This document shows positions 1-11,300 of a DNA stretch of 64,000 bases, piece after piece (position 1 is the stretch's first letter; every line of letters starts with the position of its first letter). The translations under genes and the position numbers were made by a program. Source of the stretch: Petrosia ficiformis (taxonomy: Eukaryota > Porifera > Demospongiae > Haplosclerida > Petrosiidae); the NCBI GenBank assembly GCA_947044365.1, contig OX345636.1, positions 9,134,001 through 9,198,000 of the forward strand, given 5' to 3'. The notes beneath the pieces are model-generated. The model had not been told where the DNA came from and made no database searches. It was given only the letters and a program-made list of their open reading frames with translations.

Positions 1-464
1 AGTCACAGAACTTGCACGGGGTCTTATATGGTGTGATAATAATTAATACATTTTAGTATAATTATATGAAAATGACTACAGCTAGTTATAATAATTATAA
101 TGTTTTATATATTATATAGAACACTTATGACTTTAAATCTGTCAGAGTTGGTCACCTCTAGTGGTCCTACCTATCTATGCCTCCTATATAAGTGTTATAT
201 ATATATAAGACACGACTTGTGCACTGATTTCAGACAGCTAACTTGCATTTCACTATATACCATATATATTTTTATTTCTTTTGTACTGTTGTAGAGTTCC
301 TCCAGTCTGTGCAAATGATGATAACATGAGATGTTGGAGTATTTATTGTTTAAATTTGCTGATGCTAGGCCAATCTGGGGCAACTCTAATTATGCATAGC
401 AACAGAGTATAGCTAGCTAGGTGTATTTTATTTGTTAAATATGTCCTTGATTGTGGTATTGTAG
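1..464. other. AT-rich DNA, no gene seen
   Basis: No frame here reads as a recognisable protein. The last bases before 465 form an AG splice acceptor for the ankyrin-like exon that follows, so this is probably intron or spacer. Confidence 0.4.
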
Positions 465-621
465 TTATTCAACAAATTGTGGTGATAAGTCTGACGTCAT
501 AAACCTTTTCCTATCAAAGGGAGCGAACATATACCAGAAAGGAGTTGAAGGATACACATCTATGTATCAAGCAGGATCTAGTGGTATAGTAGGCCATGGT
601 GAAACCCTACTGGCACATTGA
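465..621 (+). pseudogene. ankyrin-repeat exon, worn or terminal
   Basis: After an acceptor ending TTGTAG, one frame reads through to TGA at 619-621 and shows ankyrin-repeat spacing: GDKSDVINLFLSKGANIYQK, then GVEGYTSMYQAGSSGIVGHGE. The LLxxGANI and GYT(S)MYxA signatures match the helix-turn-helix pattern of ankyrin repeats. Only about one and a half repeats are left before the stop, and no donor site is needed to explain it, so it is either a last exon or a broken copy. A second ankyrin-like piece lies about 470 bp downstream on the same strand. Upstream exons, if any, are outside the window. Function and partner are unknown. Confidence 0.5.
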
Positions 622-1085
622 TATGTTTTCTTTGTTTGGTCAAGCTAATCCAAGTGACACTAACTACATGTCCCTTGCCATCTATGCCAATGAAATTTTG
701 GTAGAAAATATATTTCGTATTTTCAAATTTCTAAATAACATCTTGTTTAAAATATCTTGCTTGTATTCTACTTGATCTTTAATAAAGTATGTTGCAATAA
801 CGAAAGAATTATAACAGTAAATGATTTGCCTGTTCAGTTCCAATCAATTTTTGAGCATCTTGTAACTGATTCTTACTTGAAGGATCTTCTCTGTTGCATG
901 TATTTTTAAAACGTGTGATTGAAATTTCAAGTACAATACTTCACAACAAATTCCCTCTGCTTCTTCAATGTTGCAGTATCTTCTTACATTAGTGAGATGC
1001 CATTACGCAACCAGATGAAAATGACAAAGGTAACAGATTACTTCACAAACATGTAGATTCTATCTTTGTCACTTTCAGATTTTAG

Positions 1086-1212
1086 ATTGGTGTTCACAGA
1101 ATTGTTGATGGCTAATGGTGCTCACTTTGATGCTGTGAATGTACTTGGGGAAATCTCCATTAGTATGGTTAATCCTGCTGAAAAACTGTTTCAAAATATT
1201 TGCTCAGAGTAA
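1086..1212 (+). pseudogene. ankyrin-like exon fragment
   Basis: After an acceptor ending TTTTAG, the frame reads ELLMANGAHFDAVNVLGEI and continues to a TAA at 1210-1212. LLxxGAHxDAVNxxGE is typical of one ankyrin helix pair and its loop. The next repeat is missing. The 465-621 piece already ends in a stop, so the two pieces are not simply consecutive exons of one open gene; they look like debris of an ankyrin gene or alternative last exons. Confidence 0.45.
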
Positions 1213-2398
1213 AGGTGTGTCTAGGAAGAAGATGCATTTATAATTGTTTATATGATTATATACCTAGCTATACTGTATTTTGTAGCTGAAGAAGGCCCTT
1301 AGGCTGAAACGCTCTTTTCATGAAATACCATAATTATTTTATAGGGTTATACGAAGTTCAGGAATCACCTCAATGAATACTATACACACAATGCAGTATT
1401 GAGCCTTATGTTATATAAGGTATAATATATTATATTAAAGTCTCAATATCAGGTAATTCTGAATGTTCAGAGAACAATGCTTCACCACATATTTTAGGAA
1501 TGGCTGTGGTCTAAGTTCAAAGGTAATTGCAATGGTACTCAATAATATATAGGTTCATTGAATTTATGACCTTTTGATCGATTTGATGATGAACTAAAAG
1601 ATGGACCAGAATTTTTGTAATAACACTACAATTTTACCATGATTATTAATTATTTTTTAATTGTGTTTGAAGATTTCAGGAGGATCCTGCACACTGTGAC
1701 AATGTAAACAAAACATTATACAATTATAATATATTAAAGCATAATATTATTATTAGGTTTCTGAAAAACATTCTTAAATACATTTATACACAACAACTAT
1801 TTCATATAATAAAGAGCTTGACATGTATGCAAAACACACAATAATACACATAAATTGTATCAAATATCTGTAATTAAGAGTGATAAAGCTTGCATGACTA
1901 TATATAAAGTCATCGATAAGCCCAACAATGAATCATCTAATATTAAATAAATCAATTTTAATTTAGTAATAAAAAATAAATTGAGTACATGTACACTAAA
2001 AGCAATACCCACCCAAACGCTATAATTATAAAATGATTATAATAATTATTACTATCATTGTACATAGTAAGTGTTCACAACCTCATACTTAGCTCCTCGG
2101 ACATTATGTTTAATTAAAGCTCCAGTATAAATTATTCATTCTAGAAGCAACTTATCCTAGGATTCGTAATCAATTAAAATCAAATCATAAACACAGCTCC
2201 ATCACAAACCAACCCAACAGTGGTTTCATTGAAGTTATTGTTGGTTTGAACTCAAGATAAGCATATACATTGTGAACCATGCCACACGTCACACTACTGA
2301 ATCAAATTCAATACAGAATTAGTACTATTTCTATACTATATACTATCTTTTATCAATCAATAGAATTCCAATAACCAAAACAATAATTATTAATAGTA
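1213..2398. other. intergenic AT-rich DNA
   Basis: No coding frame recognised. The segment near 1285-1320 (CTGAAGAAGGCCCTTAGGCT and following) resembles the conserved non-coding tails of some retroelements, but this cannot be assigned. The right end adjoins the sulfotransferase stop codon; no AATAAA signal is obvious. Confidence 0.4.
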
Positions 2399-4078
2399 CT
2401 ATTCAAATTTAAAATCTAGTCCTGTTCCTGCCATAATCCTAGCATATTCATCATCAAATTCTGATAACTGATCTTCAGTGAAATGGTTCTTCCAATCACC
2501 AACTATACCCTTCCTAAAAAATGGTACAGATCCTTCTCTACGATGACTCACTATCCATGACATATTTGCAGCTGGATTGACTTTCATGTTGTCAAAAGTA
2601 GATAGTGAAACTATTTTCTCAACTATTTCTGGTTGGAGCTGAATATTCATAAATTCAGCAATCTTTTCTACAGTGAGCTTTAAGTCATCCTTCATATCCT
2701 CAAACTTTAGAAAAAGTATATTGCTTGCATCTGTGAAAAAATAGAACAAAACAGGTACTGAATTTCCTCAAACATTAGCATGAATAAAGGGTCTGTCTTG
2801 TTGAGATGTTGAGGTGAAATTTACTAGAAACAGTAATAAATGCCTGACGATAATTAAACACGTGCACCTTTCGATATGTGGTTGTAGAATTTCAGAAGAT
2901 GTATTTTAAAGCTGTTATATACTACAAAGACACTAATGCCTCTGCTTGAATAAAATTTTGACTTAATGCTGGCTGGAATGCTCCAGAAAACAAACAAATG
3001 CCTGAGTTACCTCATGTCCTGTTTTTCCTCTAGTCAAACTAAAAGTCTTTTGATATGCACATAGTAAACTAGCAAAATGATTGGTTTGCAACACTGCAAT
3101 ACAAACTGTTGATTCTTGTTGCTGCAGTGTAATAGTATCATATCCCATCCCTGTAAACTACCCGATATATCATAATATCATACTACATATTCACAGACAA
3201 ACAGACAAATATGCAGCACACCTCTGTAGTTCCACCATTCCAATACATGATTAAACCAAGATCCACCTTCTGCCCTACCAGTAATAAAGAACTTGAAGAA
3301 CGCATTCCAATCTCCAGTGAATTCAAATGCCTTAATACTTCGAGCATGATAATACAAAGACACAGCTGTGTCTTTAGGGTTTCTTGCAATATAAATATAC
3401 TTTGCTGGAGACTTCGCAGGTTCACCACCTGGCATAAATTCGTAGTTCGTGTGACTTTTGAAAGCACGAGGTGAGGACAGATCCTATATATTATAATAAA
3501 CACAATATTTACAATATCAGGTTTGTTCATAATGATCATTGCTTTATATCTCAAGGGTCGTAACTTTTAATCAAGGAATAAACCAATGATAATAATTATA
3601 TAGATATTCTGGGTCCTCTTGCAGAGTTTGACAAGCGATTTGCATAAATATTGTTCAAAAAAAAAAAATGTGACCTAATTTTCAAAAAAGGGACACTTTC
3701 TCAAAAAATAATTTGATGAAATTCTTACCTTTAATCACTCATCATTCAACTATTTTGTATGCCGGTATGCATTCAGTTTTGACAGTATGAATGGTCTTAA
3801 CGTCATGATTTTATTTTACATACCTCAATATTAATAGCAGGTTTCTCCAACCATGGAATACAGTGGGAAAGTGGTATATCATCCTCTATTCCATTTCCTT
3901 TGATCAACTTCACTATTTGTTGAGTCCATGTTGTACCAGATTTAGGAAATGTTACTATAAACAGATCATCTGGTCTCAAAGGAAATGTTGCTAACTCGTC
4001 CAATCTATTTTCAGGTATGCTGGGATTGAATGGTAATCCACATACATAGTTTAATTTGTAGACCAATTCAGGATCCAT
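2399..4078 (-). CDS. cytosolic sulfotransferase (SULT family), 3 exons
   Basis: Exons on the minus strand are 4078-3824, 3483-3222 and 2730-2399 (stop TAG). They total 849 nt, giving 282 residues, the usual SULT length, and phases agree at both junctions. The enzyme would transfer sulfate from PAPS to small hydroxyl or amine substrates in the cytosol. The 5'-phosphosulfate loop FPKSGTTWTQQ lies near residues 44-54, the catalytic His is in FKSH (about 96), the 3'-phosphate site is ARNPKDTAVS (about 118-127), and the C-terminal RKGIVGDWKNHF loop closes over PAPS. There is no signal peptide or membrane segment, so this is not a Golgi enzyme. All key residues are present and the gene looks intact. 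The substrate cannot be predicted. Intron 1 holds a piece of a GTGACC foldback element. Confidence 0.93.
3669..3767. repeat. fragment of the GTGACC foldback element family
   Basis: Begins GTGACCTAATTTTC and continues with the same internal order (AAAGGGAC, then a CATCATTC and TTTTGTA block) as the complete foldback copy at 36800-37050. It lies inside sulfotransferase intron 1 and its right end is not preserved. Confidence 0.6.
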
Positions 4079-4761
4079 AGAGGCTGGTTCACCAAGTTAT
4101 CAGCCGGATTCAGCCCCGCCCAATCATGGAGGTGTTTCAAGAATAAGTGATGACATATGTTGCCCAGGGAACTATAGAGGTGTTTCACCTCTACCAACCT
4201 TTGGGAAGATTTTCACTACAACTATCACTCATGGTTTGGAACTTTGGTTCACGCGGTTGAGTCAAATGCCAGACTTATTGGTGACTGAAGCATCATGGCC
4301 ATTGTGTAATTGGACTGACTACAGATGCTATCTAGTATCTATGATTATTATTACGCCAAATTTTCACATAAACCTCTTTCTATGTTTTATAGATCTGCAT
4401 TGACACCTGGTGTAATTTATGGCTAGAATCCAGGTATTTGATGATTGAAGTTTTATCCTGGAGGCCAAGGCTTTCTTTTTTTTAATGTTCTTTTACAGAT
4501 AATTGAAGAGTATGTCCTGTACTCTTAATATTGATAGACAAATGTGGGTCCTATAGACTTAGTCGACCCACCTAGATCAGATAGAATGGATGATTGCATT
4601 ATCTCGTACTTTCTATATAGAACTCTAATAACAAAAATTGCAGTCCAATTTCTTTAACACAGTAGACAAAACATAATCATATTTATATATAACAATTTTA
4701 AACAGATAATACATTAATAATGGGGTTACATATTTTTTTTATAGTTGCAGGATTTAATAAG
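4079..4761. other. spacer between the sulfotransferase and EGF-fibrinogen genes
   Basis: Holds the 5' flank of the sulfotransferase and the 3' flank of the EGF-fibrinogen gene. No other coding frame, RNA gene or element was recognised. Confidence 0.5.
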
Positions 4762-7700
4762 TTACTGGTGTGGTCTCACTTTCATTTCAGTAAACTTCAG
4801 AGAATAATAAAATCCTCTCCAAGTTTCCCAGTTCACACCATCAGCATAATTAACATCATTATCTCCAGGTTCATATTCCCCACCAAAATAAAATCCATTG
4901 AGGTTAGATCTATGACAAGCATTATACCACCATGCTCCCCTGTGAAAGACAGCACAATTTACACCAGAAAGGTCATTGTCATTGTCAAGTGTAGTAAATC
5001 GCCGACCATTGAGATCATTGTTTCCCACTGAATTCATACAGTCACTGGCAATACCGGAATGTTCTCCTATTGTAAGTGTATATTCAGAAATAGTGTCTCC
5101 AACATTAAATGTGTCATATTCAGCCGAACGTTTTTCAGTGTCAAAGTCCTCCATATCAACTCTGAGTGTATGGTCAGTACTATCTTGCGTTAGGCGATGT
5201 ATTTTCTTCAACCCTAGCCAAAATTCTCCGTTAAGATCACCAAAGCCATCTTCATAATCAGTCCATACACGGTAAAAGTCAACTGATCCATCCATTCTCC
5301 TTTGGAAGACGGCCCATTGGTGGTCATCAGTTTCCATGTCACAATAAACCTTAAGGAAAAGTAATTATAGCATAATTATTGACATGTATATTAAATATAT
5401 CTTTATAATAATTGGTATATCAACCTCAAATGCAGTTTCTCCATTATCAGGATTGATATTATACACTCCACTCGTTTCATATCCTTGTGTAAACCATTCG
5501 CTGCAATCATGATACACTAGATCTGCAAATGAAAGAATAATAATTATTTTTGTAAACAGCTAGACTCTGGGCATATAGCTATCAGTGCTGCTGTTGTACA
5601 GTTAATGTTAGAGTACAGAAAAATTAACGCTGAGGCAAAGCCCAAGCCAGTTAGAGTACAGAGTTTGCTCAGGCTTGAAATAAGTTCTTTATATTACAAG
5701 TGAGAGAATTTCCTTGTGGAGTAGAGATAGTAAACATGGCATGCAACATACTTTAAACAATTGTTTTCCACAGAGTTTAATGTATATAATTGTAGTCATC
5801 ATTTATAATCTTGAAGGCATATATGTACTTCAGTTTCCTTGAATAGAGACACTTACATTTTCAGGCCCCAGTATTTGAGTACATAGCCAGAAAGGTAGAG
5901 AAACTAGTGCCATCAACAATGATTGATACATAGTCATCACAAAGGGATAGTTTTTTCACAATAATTATATCTTGTTAAAATTATATTATAATTATAAAAA
6001 TGTCTTCTAACCTGCACAAGAAAGAGGTGTTGTTAACGGACACAAAAGAACATGCAGTCCATTTATATCTCTATATGTGAAACTACTTCCTTCATTTGCT
6101 GAAGAGCAGAATTGACTCAATGCTGTGGCTAATATAAATAGAATCTAAGGATAAAACTATGACCATTAATTTACTTCACTATAGCTAATATTTATTTTTA
6201 TAATAATTATTACATTCTATATTGTATTTGCACATTATAATGTTTAGCTTGTGGAATTGCTAGAATGATGTTAATTATAATTGGGAATCACCTTACACAC
6301 TTGTGCTTCTAATCTCATTCAATTTGTGATTGGTCTAGTTTCATCATTGTCATTAGGGAATATTTTTGTGTCACATAAATAATATGTGCACTTACCACGA
6401 GCTGGAATATAGATAATGTGTTTTAAGGAGTGTTATTAGTGCCAAATTTGAGATTCCATATATAGTATAGAGGATCTCAAATGTACACAAGCAAAGTTGC
6501 TGTTTATATAACTATACATGAGTTTAATTATATATCAAAATGCTCAGTGTGTATGTCAACTGTGTTTGCCTTATTTTCTAATTCAGACACATAGAATTTG
6601 GTGATATCTCAACTTCACACTCTTCTTGAATAGTATATATTATATACAGTATAACTTTGCAATCATGCACTATGTGGTCTGAGCCATTCTTATATTATGT
6701 ATTCTTCGTCATTCTCATCATATTCCGTTATATTTTCCCCATATTAATACATCTTATTTTAAAAATTCTTTTTTTATAAATATTATTCCATTGTGGAATT
6801 CATTACCTTCTTCAATTGTTTCATTATCCTCTCTACAATCTTTCAAATTAAATCTTAAAAAACATGTATATAATATATAACATCTGTTTGTTTTGTCGTC
6901 TTGTTTTTGTTTATTTTCCTTTTTATGTTGTATTTACTTATCAATGTTACTACAGTTTATTCTGTTTTTTTTTTTTTTACTTTTTTTTGGGGTTTTGTAT
7001 ATGGGGTACGTAGTCTCTTCACTAGCCTTTGGCTATCTGGCTTATCCCCTTGCCTTTTGATCACAATAACACAATAAATTCAGGTTTTCAGTACTACCAC
7101 ATCTATGTCAGTTTTTCTTTAACATTCAAATAAAAGGTATAAATTTGATTGTTGAATGCAATCTACATAGGTAGCCAATAATATGCTATCTGCACAGACA
7201 ATAATTACTTTCATAATCATTACATTTTTGGTATAATAATAATTATACTTCTAAATTATCTCACTGCAGTTTGTTCCGATGTAATTTGTTTGACTACAAT
7301 CACAGCTGTATTCATCAGGACCTGATCCAAGTATACAAACTCCTCCATGCTGACATGGTGAATCACTTTGGCATATATTTTGAAGGATACATGTGTCACA
7401 AAATTCATTTGCTACTTCGCCATTTCCACATGCTAATGTACAAGCTGTATGTTTGTAAAAGAAAGTAATAATGATGCTAATTCCATATACTAGTTATAAT
7501 TTATTATGCACATACTCTTAGCTGGCATACTTCTGTGCATATTATATATATTATATATATATATCATTTATAAACTAGTCGAATTAATAAACTATGCATA
7601 ATAATAATATAGTATTCATACATGTACATGCAATTAATGAACATCACTGATTCATATAGTCGTTGGCTACATACTTTGACAGTAGCTTCCATTCCAATTG

Positions 7701-7834
7701 TTAAAGCAATAACATGTATCAACAACACACGATCCACCATTAATACAGTCAGGATTGCAAGCAGCACTTGAATAAAATGAATCTTCAAATGTTATACTAA
7801 TTACAACAAAAAGAATAAGCTTTAATTCTCTCAT
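4762..7834 (-). CDS. secreted protein: signal peptide, EGF-like domains, C-terminal fibrinogen domain; 5 exons
   Basis: Exons on the minus strand: 7834-7675, 7444-7265, 6122-6012, 5522-5425, 5349-4762 (TAA). They sum to 1,137 nt, or 378 residues, and all phases match; the first three junctions are phase 1, as is common for shuffled extracellular modules. Residues 1-25 form a signal peptide (MRELKLILFVVISITF). A first EGF-like module (CNPDCINGGSCVVDTCYC) and a second (CQHGGVCILG, then YSCDC) follow. The fibrinogen-related domain covers about 155-376: WAVFQRRMDGSVDFYRVW, GEFWLGLKKIH, a calcium-loop-like DNDNDLSGVNCA, and WWYNACHRSNLNG. Ficolin, tenascin and angiopoietin-like proteins share this domain and bind glycans or receptors, so a lectin-like or matrix role is likely. 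An alternative acceptor at 6144 would also keep the exon 3 frame locally, but it breaks the phase fit with exon 2. Confidence 0.9.
5868..5965. repeat. dispersed repeat, partner at 22330-22450
   Basis: The block running from GAGTACATAG through GAAAGGTAGAGA, CTAGTGCCATC and AATGATTGATACA recurs in the same order near 22345-22420. It lies in an intron of the EGF-fibrinogen gene. No coding potential; probably a fragment of a non-autonomous element. Confidence 0.55.
6715..7078 (+). mobile_element. 3' end of a non-LTR retrotransposon (LINE)
   Basis: On the plus strand, antisense to the host gene and within its intron 2, one frame reads TSYFKNSFFINIIPLWNSLP followed by SSIVSLSSLQSFKLNLKKHV and a stop near 6887. 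IPLWNSLPxxIVxxxSLxxFKxxLKxH is the typical C-terminus of CR1/L2/Jockey-type reverse-transcriptase polyproteins. A T-rich untranslated tail follows, ending in CACAATAACACAATAAATTC. Only the last 60 or so codons survive, as expected for 5'-truncated LINE insertions. Confidence 0.72.
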
Positions 7835-8349
7835 AGTTTACAGCCTGGGGAATAGTACCGATACTAGCCTAAGCCAAAATAAGCATTAGTCATAGAAACC
7901 ATTAAAAGTTAATGATGACATACAAATCACTTTCAGTGAGTAGTAAAGGAATTTAATTTTCATTCCATCACACTGATATCATGAAGATATTGACTACAAC
8001 AAATAACAAAATTAAATTATAATTATATACACAACTGTATATACAGTAGCTTATTTTTAATGATGTCCATGTTCATCAACGGTAAGCACTTTAATATTTT
8101 TATGTTCCAGATTCCATTATCATAATCTGGATATAAATTATAGTATATACCACACTGTCGTCGGACCCGAACCAGTTCAAAGTTCGAGCATGCGCAGATA
8201 ATGCATCTGTCACGTGATACGCACATGCAACGATATTTGCATGTGTAGAAGAAGGGGGTTCTGGAGAAAGGGCCGGGAAGACGATAAAAGAAAGCCCCTT
8301 GAAGGAAGATTAAGGCAGTGAAGCGAAGAGTGGTGGTAATAGAAAGAAT
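7835..8349. promoter_or_regulatory. divergent promoter region between the EGF-fibrinogen and PUR-alpha genes
   Basis: The two start codons face away from each other across 515 bp. The part nearest the PUR-alpha start contains GCATGCGCA (8188-8196), which matches the NRF-1 site consensus, and CACGTG (8211-8216), an E-box. Both are seen directly; their use is inferred. No TATA box is obvious. Confidence 0.5.
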
Positions 8350-11300
8350 ATGGCAAATATTGGAAGACCGAGAAGGGGCGGTGGTGGAAGGAGAGGCCCA
8401 CCAAGAGGAATGGGCAGACGTCCGCCATTCCGTGAATTTCGACCTCCTCCACCACGAGATTATGGAGGTAATTGAAGCTTTTATGTATTACATATACCAG
8501 AAACAAGTATATGCACTTAGTCCAAAGTATAATAAAATGTGGGTGGATCTTGTAAGCTTTTGTTTTGCAAAGAAATGGTGATTATAATGTATACTAACAA
8601 GCTATATATATATATATATATGTAATGTCCTTTCTTTGCCATCTAATGCTACTGACATTTAACCTGTGCTAGTGCTGCCATGATATGGAAATGTTCCAAG
8701 TTGTACATTGGGAATTTTATGTTAGGATAGGATATATATAATATATATATACATGTATAATTATATAAACATTTAATGCTGTTAGTGACAATATAATCAT
8801 AATAAACTGTGCCACTGGCCGAAAGAGAGAGCTATGTAGTGCCAAATAAGAAGCTCTTTGGGCCAATGGTGTGCCATATGAGTTTATCAAAAACACTGTA
8901 TCGGATCAGTTTTTAATAAGACCTATTTTTCTATGGGTAGTGACCCGTGTTTTCTTTGTGTTAAAAGAAAATTTAGTGAACATATGTGACCTAATTTGCG
9001 AAAACCATGCACTTTGCGCAAAACAGAATTATTGAAAAATATGTCAAAATACTTCCTGGGGCGAATACCATATTGTTTGATATTATGAATGTATATTGTC
9101 ATACCTTTCTGTTGGTACTAATTTTACCATGAAATCTAGCAAGATTGTCATACTACAAGCTTTGGAATCACTCCATGGCGTCAGTAAACGGATTAATGAA
9201 ACGATTTAAACAATGGGGAAAAAAAAAACGGGAAACGGCCAATGATGTCATTATTTTTACATTACTATGGCAACGAGTAAACAATGATGTCATTATTTTA
9301 CATTACTATGGCAACGAGTAAACACAGCAGGTAATTAATATTCAAAAATCTAAACTGTCTTTGAGAACAGAGGATAGTATTGTGCGCTTGTTAAATCTCG
9401 AAAGGCCTCCAGAGGATAACCAAAGCGGTCTACTAAACCTTCTGGAGGATTATTTTCTTGATGATTTTCCCACAGATATAATTTAATGAGATAATGAATT
9501 TAATTTAACCATGCATATGAATAAAAGGCTCTGAAATTCATAGTGAAGATAGTGGAGCCTTCCACTACTGCTGATACAACAATTACTCAAATAATACTTC
9601 ATACTTCCAACTGGTAATCATCACCTTCCATACACTTTAAGACACTATAAGTACAGCAAAACAACCCTTCCTTCTCTATCAAATTTTCAGACATGTGGTG
9701 GAACGTCGGAAACGGAAAATTATGGGAAAATTGACTTAATTACATTTTTGCGTTTAAATTCCTCAGTCTCTGATGTTTGACAGCTCCTAACTCAGCAACG
9801 GAAGCTCTGATTGGGACGAAACAAAAAGGGAAATAATGTACACATCAATGCGCCACGCCCTCTTTCTGCTGCTTACAAAAACTCATTTTCGGTTTTCCTC
9901 TCAAAGTGTGTGGTTTTCCCAAATTAGGTCACATACTATTATCAAATCAGTAATCTACTGATATTCTTTGGACCAACACAGGGAGGATTTCATGCATGTA
10001 CATGTATAACATGCAGAATAATTAACAATAGCCGACTCCTCAAGGAAACGATTATCAATTGTTCATAAAAGATAGCAAGTTTGTAAATACTTGTACCGGA
10101 TCGTTATCTTTTGGTGCGTTTTACAACAAAAACACAAACCAATAATCTTATGAACCATCTATCTACATGTATGACACCATCACAATGATATCTAAAGCAA
10201 TCAATAACAAAACATGATCGTGTAGAAGCTAAGCCTTTATTGAAACAAATGAATATTACTATTGGTTGCCACAATCATTATTAGGGATGGGGGATTATGA
10301 AAATATGAGTCAACGATTATTGGCTACCTTACATACATGTATGTACATGTATGTAGATTTCATTCAACAATCAAATTGATACCTTTTATTTGTTGAGAAA
10401 ACAGTGTTGAAAAAGTGATTTAGATGTGATAGTACTGAATAATCGTTATTTTTGTGACCACGATATGGCCATTTTTAGATGATATGATTATTACAAGAAA
10501 TTTTAATCATGATAATCAAAATATTGCTCATCCATAGTCATTATGTACAATGTACATGTATGTATTAAAAATTAGAAATTAGTAAAATTCCATATTGGTA
10601 CATGTACACTGTACAACTCTAATAATCATGCATGAACTGGCTGGGGGCCCCATTTACATGTACATGTAGATCCTCAGAGATTGATTCCAATGATCACATG
10701 TACATGTAGTTTGGTTTCTTAAACTAGGGATAGGAGGGGTGTGGGGATTGTGCTTTATAAAAGCTTCGAAGGTAGATTTTTAGCGTTTGTCCCAGCCCTA
10801 TTATTTGTAGGAAGCCAACTAAGTTTGATACCCAAGATGAACAACTATTGCTCTATCCAATAATCACCACTTTTAATTATAGTATGTCTAGATTAATTAC
10901 ATGTATATAGCAAAAACGAGATATATAGAGAAAAAGTATCCCTACGATTGCTTTGTGGTGCCCAGCATTCAGTAATCATGGCTGACTTTATCATGCCTGA
11001 AACACAATAGCCTGTTATAGTTATTATTTTGATTATCCACTCTCCTTACCTTCAAAGGACCTTGTAGTACTTTAGAAATATATTTCAGGCATAATAGCTA
11101 CATGTAGCTATTAGTTCCAGTTTCTATGTAAGCTACTTAGCTACAAGCAGCTTTCTTTCTGCTGGTCTGTAGAGCTTGAGTGCGTGTTCTTATACGTGCC
11201 ACACCCATTAATTGACCGAGCCCCCGGGAATGATGTAACTTCCTCAACTACATGTACGTATGCAACGCATACTCACGCAAGTGGACACAAGAAAAAAAAT

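Noticed and set aside
6397..6430. A good-looking donor (GTAAGTG) on the minus strand as a first exon of the fibrinogen gene.
   Set aside because: No ATG is available in frame, and the five-exon model already closes exactly at 379 codons without it.
7564..7788. A minus-strand frame starting MKIHFIQVLLAILTVLMV that looks like a signal peptide.
   Set aside because: The frame starting at 7834 has its own signal peptide, gives EGF cysteines over the same DNA and joins the next exons in phase.
8318..8581. An 87-codon plus-strand frame overlapping the first PUR-alpha exon.
   Set aside because: It is a different frame from the Gly/Arg-rich PUR-alpha start at 8350, which splices in phase to clear PUR repeats.
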